A stretch of DNA of 64,000 nucleotides, taken from positions 2,108,001 through 2,172,000 of the forward strand of contig NC_052400.1 in assembly GCF_009389715.1 (NCBI RefSeq). Direction: 5' to 3'. The translations under genes and the position numbers were made by a program. Source of the stretch: Phoenix dactylifera. Taxonomy: Eukaryota > Streptophyta > Magnoliopsida > Arecales > Arecaceae. Shown here one piece after another: positions 19,736 through 31,250 of this stretch (positions are counted from its first letter, which is position 1; each line of letters starts with the position of its first letter). The notes under the pieces were generated by a model. That model was given only the letters and a program-made list of their open reading frames with translations. It was not told the DNA's origin and ran no database searches.

Positions 19736-21262
19736 AATAGCACCGATTATACTAATATGATATTAATGACAGCATTAACATGCTAGATCATTAAAATGCA
19801 TCATTTAATATACAATAAATACTAGGCTGACTTAACTCTGACCTCGTCGCCCTCCTCAACTCCCAGTGCACCGAGCTTGCTGAACGAAGGCCCTCGTCCA
19901 AAACCCAAAGGATGGCGTGGGCCAAGTGTAATAACACCGGGATTAATGATGGAAGTTTTTATATCAAGGCTCAGTTTGTCCAGAATTCTATATAAGCTAT
20001 ATGCACACTAATATTAATGATAAAAATTTCTACTTAATGATTATTAAATTTCATTGCATAATGTGCAATAAAACTTTAGTTATCGAAAACATTTATTTAT
20101 TATAATTTATTATATTGTTTATTGTATTTTTAAAATAGTTAAAAAAAATCATACCTCTTGCACATTATAACAATTTAAGTGTTAATATATACCTAAACTA
20201 GAGGCTCAGCCCTGATGCCCTCGAGGCCTGGGCCCACCGCATCAAGAAGCCTGCTCCATCTAGCTCGCCACTAGCCCTCTCCATCTACGATGCCATGGCG
20301 CTCGGTCCTACCCTCGCCATTGCGCCGACTCCAGCAAGCACTAGTTAGATGACAAACCACCCTTGTTACAAGGATAAGTCGGGCCTCGGGCCAAGTTTGG
20401 GCTTGGTTGCAGCCCGGCTTCGGGCCAAATTTCTGGCTTAATCTTCGGGACTACAAAAGTAACTTGCACGCTCTTTGGTTGTCAAGTTTTACTAAAACTA
20501 GCTTATAAAAAACTCAAAATGAATGAGTTTTTTTGAAGTACCAAGTTCTTGTTTTCCATAGAACTCGTTTTATCAAAATTAACAGGTTGCAACTTGAAAA
20601 ATGAGTTCTATTTTTTTTATTATAAAGAATCATGTTTTATAATTACCTATTCTAGAAGACTTGCAACCAACTAAACAGCCTCTATGTATACGAACATCTA
20701 TGTCAATCCGTACAGACAAACTAGAGTTTAAAAATACGATGTGTACCGTGCCGGGTGGATGACATCCCAAGTGGAGACATTTTAACCAAGGTGGGAGCCA
20801 TGCCCATTAAGCCCCTAATACAATCTATCATAAGATTATTGAAATAAGCCAGAGCAACACCAACAAAAATAGATAGTTTCCCTTTAGCAACAAAAATAGA
20901 TATGCACATTAAAATTATGAAGATGGTATATATGTATGCATGCATGTATAAAAAGAATATACACCTAAGTGTGGCACATTAAGATATTATCCTCTCCAGC
21001 CCCTCCAACTTCCTCTATCTCCTCTACCAGATCAAACCTCCACAATATACAGGGTGATGCATGGATAACCTAAACCAGCATCAAAGTATTTGAAGAGGAT
21101 ATAAATTATGAGAGGTGCACTTCAGAATACAGATATAACCCTATAGGTGGAAGCATAGCAACCAACTACAGAAGATATGAGTATCTAAACAGCACCTTGA
21201 CTGCGTTTGTCAAACAATTGATGCCAAATGTATCTGGAAGACTAAAAACAATTTTCAATCTA

Positions 21263-21302
<40 letters not shown>

Positions 21303-21934
21303 AACATCTGGCAGTGCTTCTAATAATCATAGCACTTATTTTGCAGGCTTGGAGTCAATTACCCACCTGCATCATGAAGTGCAGCTACAACGAACTATTA
21401 CCTCGCCTATCTCTGACAATTTGGCTTCAATCACCCTTCACTCAAAAGCATTCCACTTGCTACTGTGACAAAGGCTGACGCAGCAATGCGAATGAGACTC
21501 AAATAAATAATTGAGTAAAAGTTAAACATCATCTCCAATGCTTCCAATGGAAGCTTTAGCCATTAAGTAATATTAGAATTGAAACTACTATATATTGGAC
21601 TTCAAGATTGAGCAGCCACACATCTCTAAACTACGTAACCTTCAGTTAGGTCGTGACTTACAATAATCATACTACAAGTTTAATTCCATGGCAGAAGCTA
21701 TGCTTCTCACTCAAACAATTTCCAGTCAGTCTTCACTGCCTGGACAAACTGAAACAAATATTTAAGATAATTAAAAGAGAGAGAGAGAGAGCGAGAGAGA
21801 GAGAGAGAGAGAGAGAGAAATTGGCCTAGGCTATCGTTATTCTCGAGTCAAAATCTTCTGCTGGTAAGCAATGAACGGTGTATAGATTGAAATGCTGTAG
21901 GGACTGCAAGGAACTGAAGCACACAATATAATGT
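19736..21934. other. Intergenic DNA downstream of accC
   Basis: No gene is supported. The stretch holds a putative MITE (20470-20679) and two GA microsatellites (about 21265-21298 and 21774-21819). The last part may include the accC 3' UTR. Confidence 0.6.
20470..20679. mobile_element. Putative small inverted-repeat element (MITE)
   Basis: The left end gctctttggttgtcaag and the reverse complement of the right end (gctgtttagttggttgcaag) are similar, giving imperfect terminal inverted repeats about 210 bp apart. No clear target duplication is visible. Confidence 0.4.
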
Positions 21935-24900
21935 TTAGGCACCCACCCCAGATAGCTCTTTCTCTGATGTCGACAGCACTAGTTTCTGGGGCTGCATTGC
22001 AAAGAAAATGTTTAGACACTCTTCTAAATATAGAAAAAAAAGAATTAAATTTTAGCATGAACAAATAAAAAGCTGCAGAAGGTTCAAAGATGTGTTCAAT
22101 GTTGTAATTCTATATTTCATGCATCATGCCTATATAGGATCTAACAGACATTCCTCAAACCATCATTGGAATGTTTGCAGCTCGGTTTAATGTCTGATTA
22201 AACTTCTGTATATATGAATTCTTCTTTTGAAAGTAAATACAATAAAAGGCCAAATAAGATGGTGAGGTCATGTGCATCTAAGACTACAAATGACCCACTT
22301 AGGAGAGAAGCTTAAATTTCATAAAACAGTGGAAAGTTGAATGAAGTACTTTAATTGGATTTTATAGTTTCCAATGTCAGCTGATATAACCCATGATAGG
22401 TAACAGCACAACAGAGGAAAAAAAGCCATCCTCCAATACTGAAAACACCTCAAGACATTGTATACTATAGAAATAATAAAGATTCTCAACTTCTAGTGTT
22501 TATCCTACTGTTTAATCTAAACATCAAACGAGCACTGTTTTATTTTCTAAACAAAAGTATGCCTTAGGTGCATGTCAATGGAGATACGATATTGCAGAGG
22601 GGAGTAATTAAATACTCACTGCAGCCAAATCCTTCTCATGCTTAGGTATGAAGGCAGTATCTACCTTTCCATTTCTAAAGTCCTGCAATTCCATATGCAC
22701 GCATTTAAAGCAAGTTAGAAATTAGAAGTTCCGCCTTGTGATTTTCTCTGCATTTATGTGGACCAATTAGGTACAAATTCCTGCAGAATTGAATCCAGAA
22801 TCTTCATACCTCAATATCAAGAATTAACTTATGGTATTCAATGGTTGTAGGAATTCCTGTGGAAGGATGAAACTGATGATCAGTTATGGAGCACAAAATA
22901 AATACAATTATCAGAAAAATGAGAGTGCACTCCCTTACAAATTCTCCACAATTATCACACACTAAAATAGTGAAAGTGGAGGATGGCTCAAAGTAGCGAA
23001 AAAGGAAGCCTTACAGCTACAACTATAGACTGTATGCTAACTTCCCACATTCTGGTAGCAAGGAGGATCACAAAATTCTCCTTGCACATGAAAAGATATA
23101 CATTCTTTTTGTAAAATAAAGTACCAAATCCAAGGTTCGCTGTCTCGGTACTGTACCCCGTACCGGTGCCACACTAGCACAATGTCGGTACGGTACGGCA
23201 CGGAATTTTTTTGACATACCGAGTGTTGGTACGTCACCCATATCAGGTACCGATACCGAATCAGTATGGTACGCCGTGTACTGCCCAGTTCAAGCCGGTA
23301 CGACGTACCATAATCAAATCTACAGATCAACATATTTTATATAAGGCAAATATTATTCTCCTTTCATCAAGAACAAAGCACAACAATGCAGAAAAGTGGC
23401 ATGAATTTGGGGGAAAATCGGAGGCAAAGCTGGTTAACTCATGCAAAAGCACACCTACTAGAAGATGCAAAATTAAAGTAAAAGATAGGCAGGGAGAGGC
23501 AAGAATATGACTGCATAACAAGAGATAATGCCAAAGAAAGTACTTGCATTTCCAACAGATTACAAGTGGCTCAAAAGCATTTAATGGAGTTCACATGGTC
23601 ACAAAGATTCTGGTGCATCCACTTGGTGTGGTACTTTATAAATGATAATATATCATGCAAAAATATTCATCGAGAGATACTAAAAGTAATGTTAAATATC
23701 CTTCAGTTCACCAAATTCATTACAAGCCTGCTAACCTGTTATTATCGTGTCATCAAGAGCTCTTTTCATTCGTTCTATTGCTTTTTCCCTGGTTGGTGCC
23801 CACACAATAAGCTAAATGAAGAGCACAATTATCAGAATGTTACAAGTGGTTTTCAGGAAAAAATTGAGCAAAATCTATAGCTGTAAAAAGTAGGAGCAGA
23901 TTAACCTTATATACAGCATTATGCTGAAGTTTTTTATTAAGATGTTTAGCTATGCGAATTATAAATGGCAAGCAAGAAATACAGGTACCTTTCCTAGCAA
24001 GGAGTCATAGCTTGGGGGAACCACATAGCCTGGATAAACATGACTATCTATTCTCACAAATGGACCTCCAGAGGGCAAGTATGATGTAATCTTTCCTGAA
24101 ATTTCAAAAGTAAAGTGTAATCATATAAATAGCTCCTGAAGGTAAATTTATCAGAAGTTTTAATCTGGTTGTTTATGTAATAATAAATTTTGTCGACCAA
24201 AATAAAAAATGGTAAGACAAAGAATCAGCATAACAAAAGCATTAAAATGAAACTTAGTTTCTTTACAAATCAAATAACATCATTGCAATCCATAAAACAG
24301 TAGAAGCTTGAAGGCAAAATGCAGGTGAAAATCACATACCATAAAAATTGGTTTTTTTTTTTTTTTTTTTTTTTTGGGGGGGGGGGGGGGGAGATGATAA
24401 TTAAACCAAATTTCATACTAAAATTCATGCAAAATCCAACCTGTGTCTAATATTTATTCCCATATGATTACTACTCAACAAACAAGAAGAGAGAAATACC
24501 AGGCCCTGGACGAAATCCTTTGAAGGCGTCTTCTGCATTAATCCGGCATTCAATTGAATGTCCTCTAAGAACAATGTCTTCCTGTAGGTGGCAAATATTA
24601 TGATGTATAATGAAATAAAGCTGTAATTGATTATCATAATGAACTTCCAAAAACAAGGTTTACCTGCTTGTATGTCAGCCTCTCTCCAAGAGCAACTCGA
24701 ACCTGTTCTTCAATCAAGTCGGTTGAGGAAATCATTTCAGTGACAGGGTGCTCTACCTGGTTTTATCGGGAAAAAGGAAAAGTTTTATATGCAAAACATT
24801 GGGCAACTTCAGAAGAAACAAGCATGAACCATAGATAGCATCCATACCTGGATCCTGGTGTTCATTTCCATGAAGTAGAAGGAACCTCTTTCATCCAAGA

Positions 24901-27900
24901 GAAATTCCACAGTTCCAACACCAATGTAACCTATAGATGCAGCAGCTGCTACAGCTGCATCACCCATAGCTTTCCGTAGCTCAGGGGTCAATGCAGGGGA
25001 TGGTGCTTCTTCTAGGAGCTTCTGATTCCTTCTCTGTCAGACACATCACAAGTCAACTTTATGTCAAGAGCTTGGTATGGTGTTCATGAACAATAAACGG
25101 CTTTATAAATTACAACCATTGCAGAATACTATAAAAACATATCAGTGATAGAATAAAAGGAGATTTCTTGCACTAATATTCCTCATATCCATGTGGAAGA
25201 AGAATGTTAAACAAGTGAATTACTTTTACAAGGTGCGGGCATTGATTTCAAAGTTGATCCAAATAACTATACATACTTACTCAAGATTAAGGCATGCAAG
25301 TTCCTGTTGTTAGGCAAATTATTGCACTATATTTGTCATGTTATAGTATTTTCCTTTTTCTGCCTCTGCAAAGTAATGTCAGGAAATTGGTGCTTGGTTG
25401 GTCACGGCATTGTCACATAGCTTGAGCTACAGATTAAAATAACTGTCTCAGAATATGTGCTTGTAGTGCAACAATATGCACACATAGAAGCTTCTAAAGT
25501 ACGAGTCAACTGGAACTGGGACTGATTTCTGATAATGGCTCATAACAGGCATGGAAAGAGAGATTGAAAAAATAATGTTTCATTCATTGCCTCCAGCCCA
25601 TTGGACCTCTCTTTGTTCTTGGAAATTACATTCTTCATCAAGCCAATTTGGACCGAGTCAATATTATCAGCATGTATCCAAATATCTCGAAAATGCAGCA
25701 TACATGTAGAACATGGATGACAAAACATCTATTTTATGCAAGAATACGAACATTTGATGTCTGGCTCTTTGCAGGATGAGGAAAAAAATGGAGGAAATGA
25801 CCATCTCTATTAGTGTTAATGAGTTTGCTGTCAATCAGAATAGGATCTTCACTTTTATACTTCAATGCAATGACAACATCTATATTTTATTGCAAGAAAA
25901 TGAAAATGAAGAAGAGAAATGTATTTTACGGTTCAAAAAAAAAAACTAATTTAAAATTCATCTTATCAATTCAGCTTGGAAAGTATAAAGTCAGAGATCA
26001 GATGTTTCGTCTCAATTACTATTCCGGTTCATTGTACCTGATAAATCAGTTGATTCAATCATGGGTCAATCTGCAGGAGGTTTTTCAACACTGGATAGAA
26101 GGCAAATAATGATGACAGATTATGTACCTGTATACTGCAATCACGCTCACCAAAATGAACAACATTCCCATACTTGTCTGCAAGAACCTGTGAAGCAAAA
26201 CATGGGAGCTTTACAATCACATAATTCTTTGAGTTATTCATTTCGCAATTCTCATATTTCTCATCAGATAATCATGCAAACACTGTATTAGTAATTGATT
26301 ATATAAATCTCATATTCTTGATCAAAAATTTTCATTGCTATTACAAATAAAAGGATTGAATGCATATTTTTGGGTTTTTGACCATACACTATGGTAGAAA
26401 AAGAAAGACATGCATGTACACATAAGCACACACAAGAATAGATGATTAATTCTTGTTTTCTTCCAAATAGTTATTTTATAATGGCCTTTATTAGTTGTAA
26501 CCAAGGTTCGCCGTCTCAGTACCAGACCCTGTATTGGTACCATTCTATTATAGTATCGGTACGCAGTATGGTATGAGATAGCAAGATGTACCACGTGTTG
26601 GTACGGTACGAAAATGCATACCAGTTCGGTACCGATATGGTAGGATACATCCAGTACAGTATGGTGGTGACTGGTACGGCAAACCTTAGTTGTAACCATT
26701 ATTCATTGATTTAATATTCCCTCATTATATCTATAATTTTCTATGTTACAACAAATTGCAAAATTTTGCTTTAGTCAGATTAAATCCTGAATCTTGACCA
26801 TGTAAGAATGTTCCGAAATGGTCCAAATCATATCGTAAACATCCAACAGTAATGAGTAAATCAGTGACACCAGAGTTGTAAGAGTAAATCAGCAATTTAA
26901 CAAGCAATTCTTCTATTAAAAAGCCACAACCAATCTTGACTGAACAAACAATTTATTGCCACATGGAAAGCTTCTGAATATTCTTATACTTTACATTGCT
27001 GTTTAGCTGATATAGAAAATTAAACCAGCAATCAGAAGCTCTGCAAGTACCATTCTAGACAAGATATGAATTAATTTCTAAAATTGTGAACCATGAAGTT
27101 GATGCTAAGTTGAACTACTTCAAAAACTAAGAAGCAATTCATTCTTCACATGTCCAAAAGCAATTTCTCCAAATTTAGGATATAACAGATAAGCAATATG
27201 TGCATTTTAACCTGGAACTCAATGTGCCTTGGATTCTGGATGTATTTTTCCAGGTAAACCCCATCATTTCCAAATGCTGCTGCTGCCTCGCTCTTAGCTT
27301 GCTGCACATATTAAGTGATTTTAGTTTAAGTAAAACTAAAATAAAATCTATGTACCCAAAGGACAAGAGAGAGAAAAAAGAAACAAGCCATCAGATGTTT
27401 GCGGCCAATGTCCATGAATTTGGCATATGATCTACCTGGAGCAACTTTACAAACTCTTCAGGTTTGTGAGCTAGACGCATTCCACGCCCTCCACCACCAG
27501 CAGTTGCCTACAAAGAATAAAATAGAAACTCATGACATGGATGAAACAATTCCAAGATCAACTTATGTAAGTTAGCGAAAGGGTTTTGGTTCCTATATCC
27601 ACCCAGTGAGTAAACTCCTGTTGGCTCTGGGCACATAGCAGTGCTCAACAAACTTGAAATGCAGATAATAGAAAGTATAGCTCAACAAGAATCCTAGAAG
27701 CTAGCACACAGGGAGTTGACGGGAACCTAATTTAGTGTGAAAATACAGTTGCAATACAGTTGCAATATCATTGACACAGGTGGACATAAGAGTGTTTGAC
27801 CAAGGTTTTCAGTCTCAGTAATGGACCCTATAGCAGTAGCTTACCAGCATGGATCAGGTCAGTGCAGTACATCCCCCTACCAACACATGGTATGCCATGG

Positions 27901-30852
27901 GAGGGAAGAATAAAATGAAAAATACTGATGGTGTTTTCTTAGCAGAACTAAAGCTCTTCCCATGCTATTATGTGAAAGCTTTGTTGACCTCATGGTATTA
28001 CTTTCTATACCCTGTGGTTCAGTATGTCATTTGATTAAGCATGAACGATTATATGAACCAAAAACTGTTGTTGGAGTGAAACTGAAAAAACAGGATACCT
28101 TAATCATCACAGGGAAACCAATTTCATGTGCAAGCTTGACAGCCTCCTCAGTGGACTGCAACATTCAGCAGTGCTAGTGATTAGAATGCAAATAAGGAAT
28201 AGCTATAATAACAGATCAAGGTTATGATGATGAAGCAGTCCATGATATTTAACAGCCAATCAAGATCCACAGAAAATTGCTGGTGTACCTGTAACAATCC
28301 ATCACTTCCGGGTACAGTCGGGACGCCTGCTTTCTTCATTGTTTCTCTGGCTGTAGATTTATCACCCATGACTCGAATGCTATCAGGCTGGAGAAGGATA
28401 CTCAAACAATCAAATCTCATAGTCCTATCTTAGGCAAGCAAGGAAAGATTTTTAAATTATTAACAACCGAAAAGTAAGATTACAAGGCTAATAGGAAAAA
28501 TAATCATGAGGAATAGCTTTACTCACGTTGAAGCCAAGGAAACCATTATTTTCCCATCAACACAGTAAAAAAAAAAAAGAAGTACAAGGAAATTCTAGCA
28601 TTCTATCATCAACTGCACTTCCAAGAGCAATAAGTCATTTAATTTAGGATCTGGTGTAAAATTAAGATATATGATTACAGGGCTCATCTGAATGTTTCAT
28701 CAGACAGATATTTAAAAATTATAATCCCATGTATGAGTACCACCATTAGATCTGTACCACAGAGGACACTCCAACATATATTGGCATTCTTGAGACATGA
28801 TGAACAATCATATTGCTACATTTTGCATGCTTGAAAAGGTCGTTCCTTCCTTTGCAATTAAATGAAACAGTTATGCAGACACTGATTTGTTAAAGAAACC
28901 AAAATTTCTAGGGGGGGATTTGTCTCTCTCTCTCTGTCTCGAACCGCCAATGAAATTCTAGAGTGACATGGGTGCAAGGTCTTACACAAGCACTGAAGCA
29001 TTGTCATTCATTGCATAAACTGGAACTGCAGATTCAAGAAAGAAGCAATGCCAAATGTAACCTCCTTACCACATAAATTTACTTCCAAGATATACCAAGT
29101 CTGCCTAAACTATGAGATATTTCAAAAATTAATGCACTCGAATTTGAGACAAAATTAGCACAAATTTGTCCAGTATCAGAATAATAATAATTGACAATCT
29201 AGAAATTCTAGAGCTTAGGCTTGTCCTAGTGGTCGCATTCCTTTGCTTAGCAACCGGAGGTTTAGGAAATCAAGAAATTCTATAGAATTTGCCTTCTACT
29301 TTTCTTTGTCCATATAAAGATCATAGTTTCATACACCAGCTGTTTGGGGAAAGGCAACTTACATTTGGCCCGATAAAGTTGATTCCATGCTCTTTGCATA
29401 TATCAACAAAGCCAGCATTCTCAGCTAGGAAACCATACCCAGGATGCAACATAGTGCACCCCCGGCTAACAGCAGCAGATAAAACATTCGGAATGAATAA
29501 GTACCTGTCAAACAGGATGGAATATGAAAAATTAGCAAAGAAAAATTACATTTGAACACATAACATGTGACAGAAAAACAGTTAATAAAGAAAACATTTA
29601 ACCAGTTGACAGTACAATTTTGTGCCATAGCACAGAAAAGAAATGTCTGGACATTAGAATAGAAAGACTTGGTATTTGGTTTTCAGTTAAGAATAGTGCT
29701 TACTTGACTAATACTAAAAATGAAAGGCATCACTTACGATTGGCTGCTAGCTGCTTCACCAATGCACACTGCCTCATCTGCGAGTCGCACATGAAGAGCA
29801 TCCTGATCTATTGTGGAGTGCACAGCAACACAGGGAATCCCCATCTCATGTGCAGTTCGAATCACCCTGACTCCAATTTCTCCTCTATTTGCCACGAGAA
29901 TCTTCTCATCACGGCAAGTTGCATTCAGAGCTCCTCCGCTTCCCTTTGATTTCCGGTTTGCACAAGCAGCTCTTTGCCTTGGAAAAAAGCTTATCTTGTG
30001 AAAGTTCGGAGCATCTCGCACTACAAAGGTACATTGTGAGCTCCTAATTCCTCTGGCTGGTCTGATGACTAACCCCTTTTGGCAAAAATAACGAGTTTAG
30101 ACTAGTGATAAATAAGCCGAATGCATGGTAGACGATAGCAAATTCGTGAGTCTTTAGGCAGGGTTCCAAAACATAACATAAAAGGCAAAACAGAATATAG
30201 GGTTTGCCATCCAAAACACAGCAGCAAGTGTCAGCAATGAGCAGTACACCACGCAACTATGTATTGAAGAAACCTATCATACTAAAACTGTAGCATTTGA
30301 CAATCAAAGAACGTTTCAAATAACCGATAATTCCAAGCAACATTGTAAGTCGCCTATTGGTCTTCAATAAAAAGCCAAACGCTTAAAACGAGACGAACTC
30401 AAAACGACCATGTAAGCATCACGCATGAAGCGATAAAAGGTTGCGAGGATCGTAAATCAGCGAGCGAGATTTAAATTGAACCAAAGGAGATGAATGTTTT
30501 GGATCAAAGCAGCAAAACAAGCAAAAAAGAACCATAACCCCACGAAAGTAGCAGACATACTGGTCCAGGAATAATTATGAAAAAGCCAAAAGAATCATAA
30601 TAATAATAATAATAATAATAATTAGATTTAAAGAAAAAAAAAATCACGAGCTTGCTGAGGCTTCCTGGACTAACGCAAACCGTGCCCCGAAATTCTTCTT
30701 TAAAGGAAGGATGTTTCAATCTCGAACAATGACATCACCGCCAAATAGGTCCGAAATCCAGAACTAAAGACCACAAACGAAACGAATCTAAGCAACGCAT
30801 AGCGACTTACAGGAGGCGAGCAGGCCGACTTGCAAGCGATAATGGAGTCCAT
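21935..30852 (-). CDS. accC (CAC2): Biotin carboxylase subunit of plastid acetyl-CoA carboxylase (536 aa)
   Basis: It carboxylates biotin on BCCP using ATP and bicarbonate, the first half of the reaction that makes malonyl-CoA for fatty acid synthesis in plastids. Sixteen coding exons on the minus strand, all with GT-AG introns in phase: 30852-30811, 30075-29738, 29504-29363, 28387-28289, 28155-28099, 27507-27436, 27301-27212, 26187-26128, 25033-24848, 24756-24664, 24581-24500, 24095-23989, 23811-23736, 22856-22810, 22682-22620 and 21991-21935. The first 70 or so residues look like a plastid transit peptide. Seen in order: [28 protein letters not shown], the ATP-grasp glycine loop (residues 230-235), [14 protein letters not shown] and [16 protein letters not shown] (354-369). 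No break was found and the length matches plant orthologues. The exon 2 acceptor (AAAAG) is the least certain junction. GGTACCG-type MITEs sit in three introns. Confidence 0.96.
23132..23310. mobile_element. GGTACCG-rich MITE copy in an accC intron
   Basis: Starts aaggttcgctgtctcggtac, matching the left terminal repeat of the copy at 26503. It is rich in GGTACGG and GTACCG words. The right end lacks the matching aacctt and I see no exact target duplication. It lies in the intron between the exons ending at 23736 and starting at 22856. Confidence 0.6.
24352..24391 (+). repeat. T24-G16 homopolymer tract in an accC intron
   Basis: About 24 T followed directly by about 16 G. Such junctions are prone to sequencing and assembly error, so the exact length should not be trusted. 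Confidence 0.9.
26503..26687. mobile_element. Best copy of the GGTACCG-rich MITE family (185 bp)
   Basis: Ends are AAGGTTCGCCG and, on the other strand, AAGGTTTGCCG, an inverted repeat of about 10 bp that extends imperfectly into GTACC. The element is flanked on both sides by agttgtaacc (26493-26502 and 26688-26697). A 10-bp duplication fits the 9-11 bp size made by Mutator-like transposases. It encodes nothing. It sits in an accC intron. Confidence 0.8.
27802..27897. mobile_element. Partial copy of the GGTACCG-rich MITE
   Basis: Begins aaggttttcagtctcagta, like the left end of the copy at 26503, then decays. No right terminal repeat is visible. Confidence 0.45.
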
Positions 30853-31250
30853 CTTCGGATCAAATCCTGAAACAGGACGAAAAGAAATTAGTACTGATCT
30901 CAGTTCGGGTAGAGAAAGAAGATTCTCCGGCGATCGAATCCGCGCAATGGTGGGAGAGATGGGCGGATCTGAAGAGAAGAGTACCATACCTGTCGGGGGA
31001 TGACGAAGAGAGGTATCGAAGGATTAGAGGGGAGCACGAGATGGGTTTCCCAGGGGAGGGATTGAGAGTTAAATTGGGAGAAGCGAAGAGGAAAGGGATA
31101 AGGAGCGAGGAAGGGATCGATGATACCGAGAGAGGGTGGGGGTTGGAACGTTGGAAACTCCGAGGGTTTATCGGACTCGGGCTGTGCGACTGATGGTCGA
31201 AGGGTTTGATCCGAGGAGCGCCGGCGAGCGCTGAGCAGTCCGCTTCGAAG
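30853..31250 (-). promoter_or_regulatory. accC 5' UTR with a leader intron
   Basis: Upstream of the ATG at 30852 the minus strand has a candidate leader intron, 30989-30867 (ACAG/GTATGG donor, TTTCAG/GA acceptor). The leader exon before it lies at about 31240-30990. Introns in 5' leaders are common in such genes. I see no convincing TATA box. Confidence 0.5.

Noticed and set aside
23211-23510. A 99-aa plus-strand ORF
   Set aside because: It overlaps a MITE copy in an accC intron.
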